Assembly: GCF_000974805.1 (NCBI RefSeq)
Contig: NZ_BBQZ01000003.1
Location: forward strand, 1 to 64,000
Length of the DNA stretch: 64,000 bases
Source: Demequina salsinemoris
GTDB taxonomy: Bacteria; Actinomycetota; Actinomycetes; Actinomycetales; Demequinaceae
Direction of reading: 5' to 3'
The position numbers and the translations under genes are program-made. The notes beneath the pieces are model-generated. The model was not told the DNA's origin and searched no databases. It was given only the letters and a program-made list of their open reading frames with translations. Shown one piece after another: positions 43,461 through 52,191 of this stretch. Every line of letters begins with the position of its first letter. The first letter of the stretch is position 1.

Positions 43461-44896
43461 CGGCGGCGCCGAATACGGCACAGGCCAAGGCCCAGGCCCT
43501 CGCCGAGCGCACCGGCTTCGGCCCGCGCTTCGCCGCCGCGACCCTGACGGGCCCCGCGCTCAACCCGCTCAACACCACGATGATCGCGGTCGCGCTCGTG
43601 CCGATCGCCGACGCCACCGGAGTCTCCACCGCGACCGCCCTGTGGCTCGTCGCCGGCCTGTACCTGGTCTCGAGCGTCGGCCAGCCGACCTGGGGTCGCC
43701 TCGCCGACCTCTTCGGCCCGCGCCGCGTCTACCTCCTCGGCCTCACGTTCGCCGCCCTCGGCGGCCTGGTCCCGCTCTTCTTCCCCACGTTCGGGGGAGT
43801 GCTCGCCGCGCGCATGCTCATCGGACTCGGCACCTCCGCGCAGTACCCGGCCGCGATGACGCTGATCTCCGACCAGGAGGCGCGCCTCAAGCGCGAGCCC
43901 CCGCACTCCCTCCTCGCGGGCCTGTCGCTCGCGAGCCTCGTCTCCATCTCCGTCGGCCCCGTCCTCGGCGGGCTCCTGGTCCACTTCCTCAGCTGGCGCG
44001 CGATCTTCCTGGTCAACGTGCCTGCCGCGATCCTCATCGCGATCGCAGCGCTGCGCTTCCTGCCGCCCGACCGCTCGCGACCCTCGGGCGTCGGGCGCCG
44101 CAGCCTCCCGCTCCATGCGGCCCTGGACATCCCCGGCATCGTCCTGTTCGCAGGGACGACGCTGACCTCCCTGGTCTTCCTCCTCGACATCGAGTCGGGC
44201 GTGTGGTGGCTCCTGCCGGTCGCCCTCGCCTTCGGGACGATGCTGGTGCTGTGGGAGCGACGGGCGCGTCGCCCCTTCCTGGACGTGCGCATGCTCGTGC
44301 GCAACGGCGCGCTGACGCGCACCTACCTGCGGTTCTTCCTCAGCTACATCGCGATCTTCGCTGTCACCTACACCGTCTCCCCGTGGCTGCAGGAGGTGCG
44401 CGGCTACGACACCGACATCGTCGGCTGGATGCTGCTGCCCGCCGCGCTGCTCGCCATGGGAGCCAACCGGATGGTCGCGCGCCTGCCGAAGCCGAGGCTC
44501 GCGCTCGCCGTCGCGGCCGCCGTCCAGATCGCCGGGGGAGCGCTCATGTGGGCGCTGCACGCCGAGACCGCGCTGTGGCTCGTGCTCGTGGTCGTCGCGC
44601 TGTTCGGCATCCCGCAGGGCCTCGTGGCGGTGTCCAATCAGGCGGTGCTGTACCGCCAGGCGCCCGTGGGTCAGGTGGGCGTCGCCTCGGGGCTGTCGCG
44701 CACATTCCTTCAGATCGGCGCGATGACAGCATCGGCGCTCATCGCGATCGTCGTCGGAGCCTCGCCGTCCGACGCGGGCCTGCACCGCATCGGGATCGTC
44801 ATCGTGATCGCCTCCGTGCTCGTGCTCGCCCTGGTGCTGTGGGACCGCTCGCTCTCGACCGCCGCCGATACCAGGGACGTCGACTTCGCTGACTGA
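43457..44896 (+). CDS. MFS efflux transporter (DHA2-like)
   Basis: A 479-residue, about 13-14-segment exporter: NTTMIAVALVPIADATG in segment 1, motif A GRLADLFGPRRVYLLG, motif C-like region LASLVSISVGPVLGGLL. GTG start overlaps the MarR stop. Substrate unknown; the MarR-MFS pair usually gives inducible drug or metabolite export. Confidence 0.92.
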   Translation: MTAAPNTAQAKAQALAERTGFGPRFAAATLTGPALNPLNTTMIAVALVPIADATGVSTATALWLVAGLYLVSSVGQPTWGRLADLFGPRRVYLLGLTFAALGGLVPLFFPTFGGVLAARMLIGLGTSAQYPAAMTLISDQEARLKREPPHSLLAGLSLASLVSISVGPVLGGLLVHFLSWRAIFLVNVPAAILIAIAALRFLPPDRSRPSGVGRRSLPLHAALDIPGIVLFAGTTLTSLVFLLDIESGVWWLLPVALAFGTMLVLWERRARRPFLDVRMLVRNGALTRTYLRFFLSYIAIFAVTYTVSPWLQEVRGYDTDIVGWMLLPAALLAMGANRMVARLPKPRLALAVAAAVQIAGGALMWALHAETALWLVLVVVALFGIPQGLVAVSNQAVLYRQAPVGQVGVASGLSRTFLQIGAMTASALIAIVVGASPSDAGLHRIGIVIVIASVLVLALVLWDRSLSTAADTRDVDFAD

Positions 44897-44910
44897 GTCC
44901 TCCCACGGTG

Positions 44911-44930
44911 TGATACCTCAGAGGTATCAT
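44911..44930 (+). promoter_or_regulatory. Promoter-operator of the RHH-Doc toxin-antitoxin operon
   Basis: TGATACCTCAGAGGTATCA (44911-44929) is a perfect 19-bp palindrome. It overlaps the -10 TATCAT (44925-44930), which is 6 nt before the antitoxin ATG. Another half-site, GAGGTAT, is at 44932-44938. Expected for autoregulation by the antitoxin. Confidence 0.75.
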
Positions 44931-44936
44931 CGAGGT

Positions 44937-45143
44937 ATGGCCATGACACTCAGGACAAGCGAGGCGCAGGACGCTGCCATCGAGCGCCTCGCCGCGCGCT
45001 GGAACGTCTCCAAGACCGAGGCGATCCTTCGTGCCGTGCTCGAGGCGGACTCCCAGCGGCGGCTCGAGGACGACGCGATGGAGGCCTACGCCCGCGTGAG
45101 CACGCGCTATCGCGACGCTCTTGATCGTCTCGGGTCGGTGTGA
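44937..45143 (+). CDS. Ribbon-helix-helix antitoxin
   Basis: A 68-residue RHH (CopG/Arc) protein: MTLRTSEAQDAAIERLAARWNVSKTEAILRAVLE (core) forms the DNA-binding fold; the C-terminal tail (RLEDDAMEAYARVSTRYRDAL) probably wraps the toxin. ATG 44937 lies 6 nt after the -10 (leaderless); 44943 is an alternative. Overlaps the doc gene by GTGA. Confidence 0.88.
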   Translation: MAMTLRTSEAQDAAIERLAARWNVSKTEAILRAVLEADSQRRLEDDAMEAYARVSTRYRDALDRLGSV

Positions 45144-45508
45144 TCCGCTACCTCCCGGTCGAGGTGGTCTTGAGGATCATCGACGCGGAACGCATCGGTC
45201 CGGTGCGAGATGAGGGTCTCCTGCAGTCCGCGCTCGACCGTCCCGCCACCACGGTGCTGGGCGCCGATGCCTATCCTGAGCTGCCCGCGAAAGCCGCGGC
45301 GCTCATGCACTCGCTCTGCCTCAACCATGCGCTCGTCGACGGGAACAAGCGGATCGCCGCAGTCTGCGCCGTTGTCTTCCTGGAGGTCAACGGTTCGACG
45401 TCGGGTCTCGACAACGACGGATTGTTCGACCTCACCATGGCTGTGGCCGAGGGGTCGATCCGCGACGTCGATGAGATCGCCGCGCGCCTCGACGTGCGCG
45501 AGCTCTGA
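45140..45508 (+). CDS. doc: Doc-family (Fic-fold) toxin
   Basis: A 122-residue death-on-curing protein: Fic core motif HALVDGNKRIAAVCA (about residues 62-76), close to HxFx(D/A)(G/A)NKR with Leu in place of Phe, plus the N-terminal EGLLQSALDRPATTVLGADAYPEL region typical of Doc. Doc proteins phosphorylate EF-Tu and stop translation. Neutralised by the upstream RHH protein, rather than the Phd-type partner of phage P1. Confidence 0.9.
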   Translation: MIRYLPVEVVLRIIDAERIGPVRDEGLLQSALDRPATTVLGADAYPELPAKAAALMHSLCLNHALVDGNKRIAAVCAVVFLEVNGSTSGLDNDGLFDLTMAVAEGSIRDVDEIAARLDVREL

Positions 45509-45512
45509 CGCA

Positions 45513-45554
45513 CCACCGCCCGGGGCCGTAGGGGGTGACGGCACCGGGCGGGTG
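45513..45554. terminator. Possible bidirectional terminator between doc and the dehydratase gene
   Basis: ACCGCCCGG pairs with CCGGGCGGGT (one bulged G) across a 20-nt loop, between the convergent stops. Confidence 0.4.
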
Positions 45555-45577
45555 ATGCGGCGCGCTCGAAGGGGTCT

Positions 45578-46663
45578 TCAGGCGCGGTTCAGAAGCGCGA
45601 ACTCCTCCACGCTCGCATTGCCTCCCGTGCACGCGAACGCGGCGGTAGACACCTGTCCACTATCGCCCTCGGCGATCGCTCCCGCAAGTCCAGCCGCGCC
45701 GGCGCCCTCGCACAGTGTGTGCGCCGCGCCGGCCATCAGCCGGACCGCCTCCTGCATCTGCTCCTCCGTCAGCAGCAGGAAGTCGTCAAGTCCTCCGCGC
45801 AGGACCGACTGGGGGGCGCGGAAGCCCGACCCGGTCGCGAGTCCCGCTGCGAAGGTGTGAATGGGTCGGGTCTGGATCTCGCCCGACGCCCATGAGTCGT
45901 AGGCGGCCCGCGCGCCCTCTGCCTGCACGCCGACCACCCTCACGTGCGGCGCGATCGCGTCGCGGACCAGCACGGCGCCCGCCGCGCCGGAGCCCGAGCC
46001 GATCGGCACGTAGAGCGTGTCGATCTCGGGGTGCGCGGTCAGAAGCTCCAGGTAGACGGTCGCATGACCGTGGATGATGGCCGGCTCCTCGCCCGGGTTG
46101 ACGAAGTACAGCCCCTCGCGGTCGGCGAGCGCCGCGGCCTCGACCGCCGCCTCGGCCATGTCCGCCCCGGCCAGCACGACGCGCGCGCCGAGCGCGCGCA
46201 CGGCGTCGGCCTTGAACGACGGCGTCGCCGTGGACATCACGATGGTCGCGCTCACGTCCCGGAGTCGAGACGCGTAAGCGAGCGACTGCGCGTGGTTGCC
46301 GGTCGACACGGTCACGAGCCCGCGCTCCAGGACCGAGGCGGGAAGCGTCGCGAGCAGGTTCAGGCCGCCGCGCACCTTGAAGGCGCCGGTCGGCTGGACG
46401 TTCTCGTGCTTCACGATCACCTTGCGCCCCGCGGCGCTGTTCAGCAGCGGATAGGACCAGGCAGGGGTGGCGGGAAGGGTGGTGGCGAGCACGTCGGCCG
46501 CCGCGAGAACGCCCTCGAAGGAGAGGCCGTGGTCGCGAGCGGCCGAGGCGCCGCGCTGGGCCACCGCGCCGGGGCGGGCGGGCCGCGCTGCCTGGCTCCC
46601 GGCCAGGGGAGAGGCGCTGCGGGCCGCGACCGCGTCGGTCGTGGGGCGAAGGGTGGTTTCCAT
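45578..46663 (-). CDS. PLP-dependent threonine/serine dehydratase-like enzyme
   Basis: A 361-residue fold-type II PLP enzyme. PLP lysine in NVQPTGAFKVRGG, substrate loop STGNHAQSLAYAS, phosphate-binding GSGSGAAGAV. No C-terminal ACT domain, so it is not the classical feedback-controlled IlvA; it could be a catabolic threonine dehydratase or act on a hydroxylated amino acid. The first about 45 residues are low-complexity. Divergent from a LysR gene that probably controls it; a -10-like TATAGA lies at 46688-46693 on its strand. Confidence 0.87.
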   Translation of the reverse strand: METTLRPTTDAVAARSASPLAGSQAARPARPGAVAQRGASAARDHGLSFEGVLAAADVLATTLPATPAWSYPLLNSAAGRKVIVKHENVQPTGAFKVRGGLNLLATLPASVLERGLVTVSTGNHAQSLAYASRLRDVSATIVMSTATPSFKADAVRALGARVVLAGADMAEAAVEAAALADREGLYFVNPGEEPAIIHGHATVYLELLTAHPEIDTLYVPIGSGSGAAGAVLVRDAIAPHVRVVGVQAEGARAAYDSWASGEIQTRPIHTFAAGLATGSGFRAPQSVLRGGLDDFLLLTEEQMQEAVRLMAGAAHTLCEGAGAAGLAGAIAEGDSGQVSTAAFACTGGNASVEEFALLNRA

Positions 46664-46699
46664 GACCTCCACGATGCCGCGACCCGATCTATACGTCCA

Positions 46700-46723
46700 A
46701 TGAATGTTGTCTCGCACATTCAT
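46700..46723. promoter_or_regulatory. Candidate LysR binding site
   Basis: ATGAATGT - 8 nt - ACATTCAT, a perfect interrupted palindrome between the divergent dehydratase and LysR genes, immediately upstream of the dehydratase -10. Confidence 0.6.
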
Positions 46724-46748
46724 CGATGACGTCAATATGATGAGAGGC

Positions 46749-47714
46749 ATGCTCGATCTGACGCGCCTCCAGGCGCTCGTCGCCTTCGCGCGCACCGGCT
46801 CGGTGAGTGCCGCGGCCGACGAGCTCCATTACTCGCAGCCCACCGTCTCCCACCACCTCAAGCGGCTCGAGGCGGAGACGGGCGCGGTCCTGTTCCGCCG
46901 CGTCGGCCGCAACCTCGTCCTCACCGACGAGGGGCGGCGCCTCGCGGATCGAGGCGAGGAGATCCTCGGCCTGGTCTCGCGAGCCGACAACGAGCTCGCC
47001 TCCGCAGTCTCGCTCCAGAGCGGCCGCGTGCGCGTCGCGATCTTCCCCTCCGGCATCGCGACCCTTGCGCCCCGCATCGTCACCGTGATGCGCGAACGCC
47101 ACCCCGGGCTGAGCCTCGAGGTTCGCGAGGCCGAGCCGCCCGAGGCCGAGGGGCTGCTGCTCGCCGACGAGGTCGACCTGGCCGTCACCTTCACCTACCC
47201 GCGCGAGCAGCCGTCGGACGCGATCACCGCGGAGATCCTGGGCGAGGACCCGCTGTACCTCGTCACCCCGCCCGCGCGCCCCGACTGCCAGGTGGGGCAC
47301 TCGGCCGCCGCGCGCGAGCCGTCGCACGAACCACTCGGCTCGCGCATCGCGATCGGGCGGCTCAGGGACTTCGCCGACGACGACTGGATGGCCGGCTGCG
47401 AGCGCTGCCGCGGCTACCTCGTCGCGACCTGCGAGGACGCGGGCTTCGAGCCCCACGTCCAGTTCGCCTCCGACGACTTCGTGGCGATCCAGGCGCTCAT
47501 CGCCGTCGGGCATGGGGTGTCGATGCTGCCGGGCCTCGCGCTGGCCGCCCACCGTCACCCCGACGTCGTCCTCACCCCGATCGACGGGGCGGCCCGCACG
47601 CTGCGCCTGGTATCGCTGGGAAGGCCGCCGCTGCCGCCGGCCCTGGAGGCGACGAGCGAGGTGATCCGCGAGGTCGTGCGCGCGGTCGTCCCCGACCCCG
47701 TCCCCACGGGCTGA
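46749..47714 (+). CDS. LysR family transcriptional regulator
   Basis: A 321-residue regulator: N-terminal HTH (LQALVAFARTGSVSAAADEL, SQPTVSHHLKRLEAETGAVLFRR) and a periplasmic-binding-type effector domain. MLDLTRL at 46749 matches usual LysR starts; ATGs at 46737 and 46740 are possible. Probably an activator or repressor of the divergent PLP dehydratase, responding to its substrate. Confidence 0.9.
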   Translation: MLDLTRLQALVAFARTGSVSAAADELHYSQPTVSHHLKRLEAETGAVLFRRVGRNLVLTDEGRRLADRGEEILGLVSRADNELASAVSLQSGRVRVAIFPSGIATLAPRIVTVMRERHPGLSLEVREAEPPEAEGLLLADEVDLAVTFTYPREQPSDAITAEILGEDPLYLVTPPARPDCQVGHSAAAREPSHEPLGSRIAIGRLRDFADDDWMAGCERCRGYLVATCEDAGFEPHVQFASDDFVAIQALIAVGHGVSMLPGLALAAHRHPDVVLTPIDGAARTLRLVSLGRPPLPPALEATSEVIREVVRAVVPDPVPTG

Positions 47715-47723
47715 CGCCTCGGC

Positions 47724-48080
47724 CTAGGCGTCGTCCCGCACGACGCGCAGGCGCGCGGGCTGCGGGAGCGGCGCGAGCGCGTCGTCCGCGGCGTTGGAGA
47801 CCTCGTAGATCCGGTGCGTCGCGATGGGGTTCGGGGCGGCGGTGCCGCCCGCGGTGAGGGCGTGCGAGACGGAGAGGACGCCACGGCACGGCCAGCGGGT
47901 CGCGACCTGCTCGTCCATCCAGGCCACGGCGTCGATCACGCTGTCGGCCACGATGTCCCAGGACTCCATCGCACCCGTCAGCGCGTCGCCGGTCCACAGC
48001 TCCGCCCTGTACCGGGTGGGCCCTACGGGCTCCTCGATCGCATTGCGGTCGTCGACCAACTCCGCCCTCAACAGAGTCAT
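47724..48080 (-). CDS. Hypothetical protein
   Basis: A 118-residue cytoplasmic protein not recognised: MTLLRAELVDDRNAIEE, TRYRAELWTGDALTGAMESWDIV, VIDAVAWMDEQVATRWP. It looks like a single alpha/beta domain without membrane segments or metal motifs. GGAGAGAGG ahead of the ATG is a good ribosome site. It is convergent with the LysR gene (9 bp apart). Confidence 0.65.
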   Translation of the reverse strand: MTLLRAELVDDRNAIEEPVGPTRYRAELWTGDALTGAMESWDIVADSVIDAVAWMDEQVATRWPCRGVLSVSHALTAGGTAAPNPIATHRIYEVSNAADDALAPLPQPARLRVVRDDA

Positions 48081-48248
48081 GTCTGCCTCTCTCCAACTCG
48101 GGCGCTCCGGGGACGCCTCGACTCCCTCCAATATCGCACCGGCTCCCGGGTCCTGCAGGACGCGCCGCGGAGTATCCCACAAGTGGCACTTTGTGCACGG
48201 ATGCCGAACCGGTTGCCAGTGTCAGGGGTACGAGGAAGGATGGCGCGC

Positions 48249-48857
48249 ATGAAGGATCTTGAGGCTCTCGACGCGTCCGCGAAGGTCGCCTTCGCCGACG
48301 CCTTGCTGGGGCGGCTGGCAGGCGCGCCCTTCGGCTCCGTTCCCAAGCGCGAGGTGGACGTCGCGGTCTTCGCGGGCCTCGTCGCCGCGGGATACGTGTC
48401 CGACGCGGACCCCGTCTTCGTGACCGCCAAGCGACTCGGGATCACGCCCGCCCGCGCGAAATCCCTGCTCTACGGCTACCGCATGACCCAGGACAACGAG
48501 CCGGGCTTCGCGCGCATGCTCGCTGCCGTGCGCATCGTGTCGCTGACGCGCGGAGGCGAGGCAGTGTTCAACGTCGAGGACGCGTACTGGCGCGACGCGT
48601 TCGTCGCCCGCCTCAAGGAGGTCGGGGTCTTCACCGACGGCTCCCACAACGCGGAGCGGGTCGTCGCTGACGCCGACCAGTTCATGGCCGCCTTCGATGA
48701 CGCCTTCGGCCGGGACGGGGACGATGCTCGGGCCCGGCTCCAGGAGATGCTCGCGGACGATGCGCGGGCCGGGCGGGTCGCGTTCGGTCGGGCGGTCGCG
48801 CTCAAGACGCTCGGTGAGCTGGCGAAGAAGGCGGCCGAGGCTCTCCTGGTCCCGTGA
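48249..48857 (+). CDS. Hypothetical helical protein
   Basis: A 202-residue, mostly helical protein not recognised. A helix-turn-helix-like stretch (FVTAKRLGITPARAKSLLYGYRM, about 58-80, shown to core) and a segment with VRIVSLTRGGEAVFNVEDAYWRDAFVARL suggest a DNA-associated or phage-like role, but no family is clear. ATG 48249 has GAGGAAGG about 9 nt upstream; ATG 48240 is possible. Two decamer-type sequences (48717 variant, 48755) lie in its 3-prime third, reading as DDA. It ends 20 bp before the second BCAT gene. Confidence 0.6.
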   Translation: MKDLEALDASAKVAFADALLGRLAGAPFGSVPKREVDVAVFAGLVAAGYVSDADPVFVTAKRLGITPARAKSLLYGYRMTQDNEPGFARMLAAVRIVSLTRGGEAVFNVEDAYWRDAFVARLKEVGVFTDGSHNAERVVADADQFMAAFDDAFGRDGDDARARLQEMLADDARAGRVAFGRAVALKTLGELAKKAAEALLVP

Positions 48858-48877
48858 CCGACGAGTAGGGTGCCGAC

Positions 48878-49996
48878 ATGGAGTCCTTCCCCTCGATGTC
48901 GACCGGCCGGATCCTCTCCGGCGACGCCTTCCCGCTGACCCGGAATCCGAATCCCGCGACCGAGTCCGAGCGGGTCGCGCTGATGGCCAACCCCGTGTTC
49001 GGCAAGGTCTTCACCGACCACATGGCGCGCGCGACCTGGGAGGGTGGGAGCTGGGGCGACCGCGGCATCGTCCCCATGGCTCCGATCCCCATGCACCCCG
49101 GCGCGGCGGTCCTGCACTACGCCCAGCAGGTGTTCGAGGGGCTGAAGGCGTACCGCCACCCGGACGGCACCGTCCACCTCTTCCGCCCCACCGCCAATGC
49201 GGAGCGCATGATCGACTCGGCCTACCGCCTCGCGATGCCGCCGCTGTCCGTCGATGACTTCCTTGCCTCCGCGGCCGCGCTGGTCCAGGCTGACGCGGCC
49301 TGGGTGCCTCAGCAGGAGGGCGGCGCGCTGTACCTGCGCCCGTTCCTCATGGCCACCGAGACGAGCCTGCTCGTGCAGCCGTCCGACACCTACGACCTCG
49401 TGGTCACCGCCTCGCCCGTCGGCGCCTACATCCAGGCCGCAGGGGGAGTGTCGATCTGGGTCTCGCGCGGCTACCACCGTGCCAACCTCGGCGGCACGGG
49501 CGAGGCGAAGACCGCAGGCAACTACGCCGCGAGCATGCTTCCGCAGCACGAGGCCAAGGAGAACGGCTGCGGCCAGGTGCTCTTCCTTGACGCGAAGGAG
49601 GAGACGTACGTCGAGGAGTTCGGCGGCATGAACCTCATGGTGGTCTTCGGCGACGGCTCGATCGCGACGCCCCGACTGTCCGGCACGATCCTTCCCGGGA
49701 TCACCCGCGACTCGATCCTGCACCTGCTGGGTGAGGCCGGCCGGCCCGTGCGCGAGCGCGACATCTCCCTCGACGAGATCCGCGAAGGCGTCGCGTCCGG
49801 CGCGATCACCGAGCTGTTCGCGTGCGGCACCGCCGCGGTCGTCACCCCGGTCGCCGAGCTCAAGTCCGACGACTTCACGCTCCAGGTCGGCGACGGCCGG
49901 CCCGGCCCCGTCGCGACGTGGGTCAAGAAGGAGCTGACCGACATCCAGTTCGGCCTCGCCGAGGACCCGCACGGCTGGATGGTGCGCGTCATCTGA
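48878..49996 (+). CDS. ilvE: Second branched-chain amino acid aminotransferase
   Basis: A 372-residue BCAT paralogue of the gene at 23067. PLP lysine in GEAKTAGNYAASM; YLRPFLMATE, GGMNLMVVFGDG and FACGTAAVVTPVAEL are conserved. The same frame of residues RNPNPATESERVALMANPVFGKVFTDHMAR (start) shows close kinship. The ATG is 6 nt after TAGGGT (leaderless), so it is separately transcribed. It may serve catabolism or a different substrate range. Confidence 0.93.
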   Translation: MESFPSMSTGRILSGDAFPLTRNPNPATESERVALMANPVFGKVFTDHMARATWEGGSWGDRGIVPMAPIPMHPGAAVLHYAQQVFEGLKAYRHPDGTVHLFRPTANAERMIDSAYRLAMPPLSVDDFLASAAALVQADAAWVPQQEGGALYLRPFLMATETSLLVQPSDTYDLVVTASPVGAYIQAAGGVSIWVSRGYHRANLGGTGEAKTAGNYAASMLPQHEAKENGCGQVLFLDAKEETYVEEFGGMNLMVVFGDGSIATPRLSGTILPGITRDSILHLLGEAGRPVRERDISLDEIREGVASGAITELFACGTAAVVTPVAELKSDDFTLQVGDGRPGPVATWVKKELTDIQFGLAEDPHGWMVRVI

Positions 49997-50078
49997 CGCG
50001 TCGTGCGTCGCATCGTCCCTGGTGTAAGGGTGAATTGAGGCGTCACACGGGCCGTCACACGGCCCCGGCGGACGCTGG

Positions 50079-50106
50079 TGTCACGACTCAGGGAGGGATC
50101 GTGACA
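50079..50106 (+). promoter_or_regulatory. Hairpin presenting the ribosome site of the 50106 gene
   Basis: TGTCACGA (50079-50086) and TCGTGACA (50099-50106) are perfect 8-bp arms. The loop (CTCAGGGAGGGA) carries the ribosome site, and the A of the start codon closes the stem. It may be a protein-binding operator or an RNA element controlling translation. CGTCACACGG is also repeated twice just upstream (50041-50063). Confidence 0.5.
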
Positions 50107-50375
50107 TGAACGCACAGACACTCGCACAGGACATCACCGACGACGTCATCGACCGCGGCACCGAGCCGTTCCGCATCGCGTTCGGCATCCTCGCCGACGC
50201 GGTCCGGGACGCGCACCCCGGCGTCGCCGAGGCGCTCACCGACTGGGAGGGCGCCGAGGTCGCCCGGCTCAGGGCCTTCGCCCTGGCCAGGGAGGCGCTG
50301 CGCGACATGGACGATGCGTCGGTCGCCGAAGCGCAGGACGAGGACGCGCACGCAGGCGTACCGTGGGCCGCATGA
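50106..50375 (+). CDS. Small hypothetical protein upstream of a BTAD regulator
   Basis: An 89-residue acidic helical protein not recognised (LAQDITDDVIDRGTEPFRIA, ALTDWEGAEVARLRAFALAREAL). GGGAGGG ribosome site in a hairpin loop. The decamer near its end encodes MDDA. It precedes the BTAD regulator by 34 bp and may be co-transcribed. Confidence 0.6.
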   Translation: MNAQTLAQDITDDVIDRGTEPFRIAFGILADAVRDAHPGVAEALTDWEGAEVARLRAFALAREALRDMDDASVAEAQDEDAHAGVPWAA

Positions 50376-50409
50376 GGTGACATCAGCACTCGGCCCGGGG
50401 GAGGGGACG

Positions 50410-52179
50410 ATGCTCACGATCCACATGCTCGGCCGGCCGAGGCTCGAGCGCGACGGAGAGGCCCTCGCGGGTCCGCGAGGCGCGAAGTGCTGGGCCCTGC
50501 TCGCCCGGGTGCTGCGCTCCGAGGCGCCGGTCTCGAGAGAGCGGCTCGTCGAGGAGCTCTTCGCCGACGCCGACGATCCGTACGGAGCGCTGCGCTGGAG
50601 CCTCGCGGAGCTGCGGCGCAGGCTCGGCCTCAAGGAGGCGCTGTCGGGCAACCCCGTGAGCGCCGACCTCGGGCCCGACGTGAGCATCGACGTCCTGGAC
50701 CAGCTCGTCGGCACCCCGCCGAGCATCGTCCTTGGAAACGGGCGATTCCTTGAAGGAATCGAGCCCCGGGCCTCGGCGACGTTCGAGATGTGGCTCACGC
50801 TCGAGCGCCGGCGTGTGGACGCGGACGTGCTTGCGGCGCTGAGGCGTCAGGTGTTGAACGCGCTGTCGCGAGGAGAGCCCGAGCGGGCCGCGGGGATCGC
50901 GCAGACGATGATCGCGCGCGACCCGCTCGACGAGGGCTCGCACGTGCTCTTCGTCAAGGCGCTCGCTGCGTCGGGAGCGCGCGACGCCGCCGTGGAGCAT
51001 GCGCGCGAGACCGAGGAGATGGTGCTGCGAGAGACGGGCGAGCCGCTCGGCCCGGCGCTCAGGGACGCCGCCCGGCGCGCGCCCCCGACGCTGAACCCGT
51101 CGGTCTCGAGCCGCGCGACGTGCGAGACGCTGCGCGAGGCGGGGAGGGCCGCGCTGTCAGCGGGCGCGGTCGACGCCGGGGTCGAATGCATGCGAGGCGC
51201 GATCGCCGCGGCGGAGAGCATCGGCGACGCGGGCCTGCTCGCCACATGCCTGCACGATCTGGGCACGGCGTTCGTGCACAACGTGTGCGGCTACGACGAC
51301 GAGGGCATGGTGCTGCTCGAGACCGCGGTGAGCCGGGCCACCGAGGCAGGGCTGCCGTCGGTCGGGGCGCGCGCCCTCGCGGAGCTCGGCTACGTGGACC
51401 TGCTCTTCGGACGCAGCTACTGCGCGGAGCAGCGGCTCGCCACGGCGCGCGTCGCCGCGGGGGAGGACCGCGAGGTGCTCGCCGCGGTCGCGTCCTTCGA
51501 GGGCACCCACCTCCACGACCTCGGCCGCCTCGAGGAGTCGCTCGCGCGGTTCGAGGAGTCGATCGCGCACGCGCGGGCCTCGGGCGATGTGCGCCGCGAG
51601 ATCTGGGCCCTCGGCATGGGCGCGCGCACCGTCTACTCGCTGGGCGACCACGCGGGAGCAGAGTCCTGGGCCCGCACGGCGATAGAGATGTGCGACGCGG
51701 ACAGGTGGACGTCCTACCGCCCGTGGCCCGAGTCGTGGGTGGACCTCGCGAGGCTCGCGCAGGGCGCCGACCCGATCGCGGTGCGCGACTCGGCCGAGGC
51801 GACCTACGCGATGGCGACTCAGCTGCGCGACGCCTGCTGGGAAGGCCTCGCGGCCGAGGTGCTCGCGATGACCTACGCGGCGACCGGGGATGTGGACGAC
51901 GCGCTCCGGTGGCTGCGCGTCGGCAAGGTCGCGTGTCGACGGGACACCGACGCCTACGCGTGGGTCGCGACGGAGATCGCCGTGACGACCGCGGAGCTGC
52001 TGCTCGCCCACGGACGGCGCGAGGAGGCCGGCGCCGCCGCGCGGGAGGCGGCCGCCGAGGCTGCGGCCTTCCACATGGATCGCCTCCTGGAGCGCGCCGA
52101 GGCCGTGGCCGTCGCAACGTCGGGGAGTGTTGCGTCGGACGGCGTCGCCACGTCGGAAGGCGTCGCCGCTCGCGCGTAA
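50410..52179 (+). CDS. BTAD/TPR transcriptional regulator (SARP-like)
   Basis: A 589-residue regulator: N-terminal winged helix (LGRPRLERDGEALAGPRGAKCWALL; RERLVEELFADADDPYGALRWSLAELRRRLG, cores), BTAD helices to about residue 240, then TPR-like helical repeats (about 260-560). There is no NTPase domain. The start codon is the ATG inside a decamer variant (GGACGATGCT), with GGGGGAGGGG as ribosome site. A target is not identifiable; neighbours give no clue. Confidence 0.83.
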   Translation: MLTIHMLGRPRLERDGEALAGPRGAKCWALLARVLRSEAPVSRERLVEELFADADDPYGALRWSLAELRRRLGLKEALSGNPVSADLGPDVSIDVLDQLVGTPPSIVLGNGRFLEGIEPRASATFEMWLTLERRRVDADVLAALRRQVLNALSRGEPERAAGIAQTMIARDPLDEGSHVLFVKALAASGARDAAVEHARETEEMVLRETGEPLGPALRDAARRAPPTLNPSVSSRATCETLREAGRAALSAGAVDAGVECMRGAIAAAESIGDAGLLATCLHDLGTAFVHNVCGYDDEGMVLLETAVSRATEAGLPSVGARALAELGYVDLLFGRSYCAEQRLATARVAAGEDREVLAAVASFEGTHLHDLGRLEESLARFEESIAHARASGDVRREIWALGMGARTVYSLGDHAGAESWARTAIEMCDADRWTSYRPWPESWVDLARLAQGADPIAVRDSAEATYAMATQLRDACWEGLAAEVLAMTYAATGDVDDALRWLRVGKVACRRDTDAYAWVATEIAVTTAELLLAHGRREEAGAAAREAAAEAAAFHMDRLLERAEAVAVATSGSVASDGVATSEGVAARA

Positions 52180-52191
52180 CCTGGTCGCACC

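Noticed and set aside
45578..46663. PLP dehydratase as biosynthetic ilvA
   Set aside because: It lacks the C-terminal ACT domain and is tied to a divergent LysR, so the biosynthetic role is not supported.
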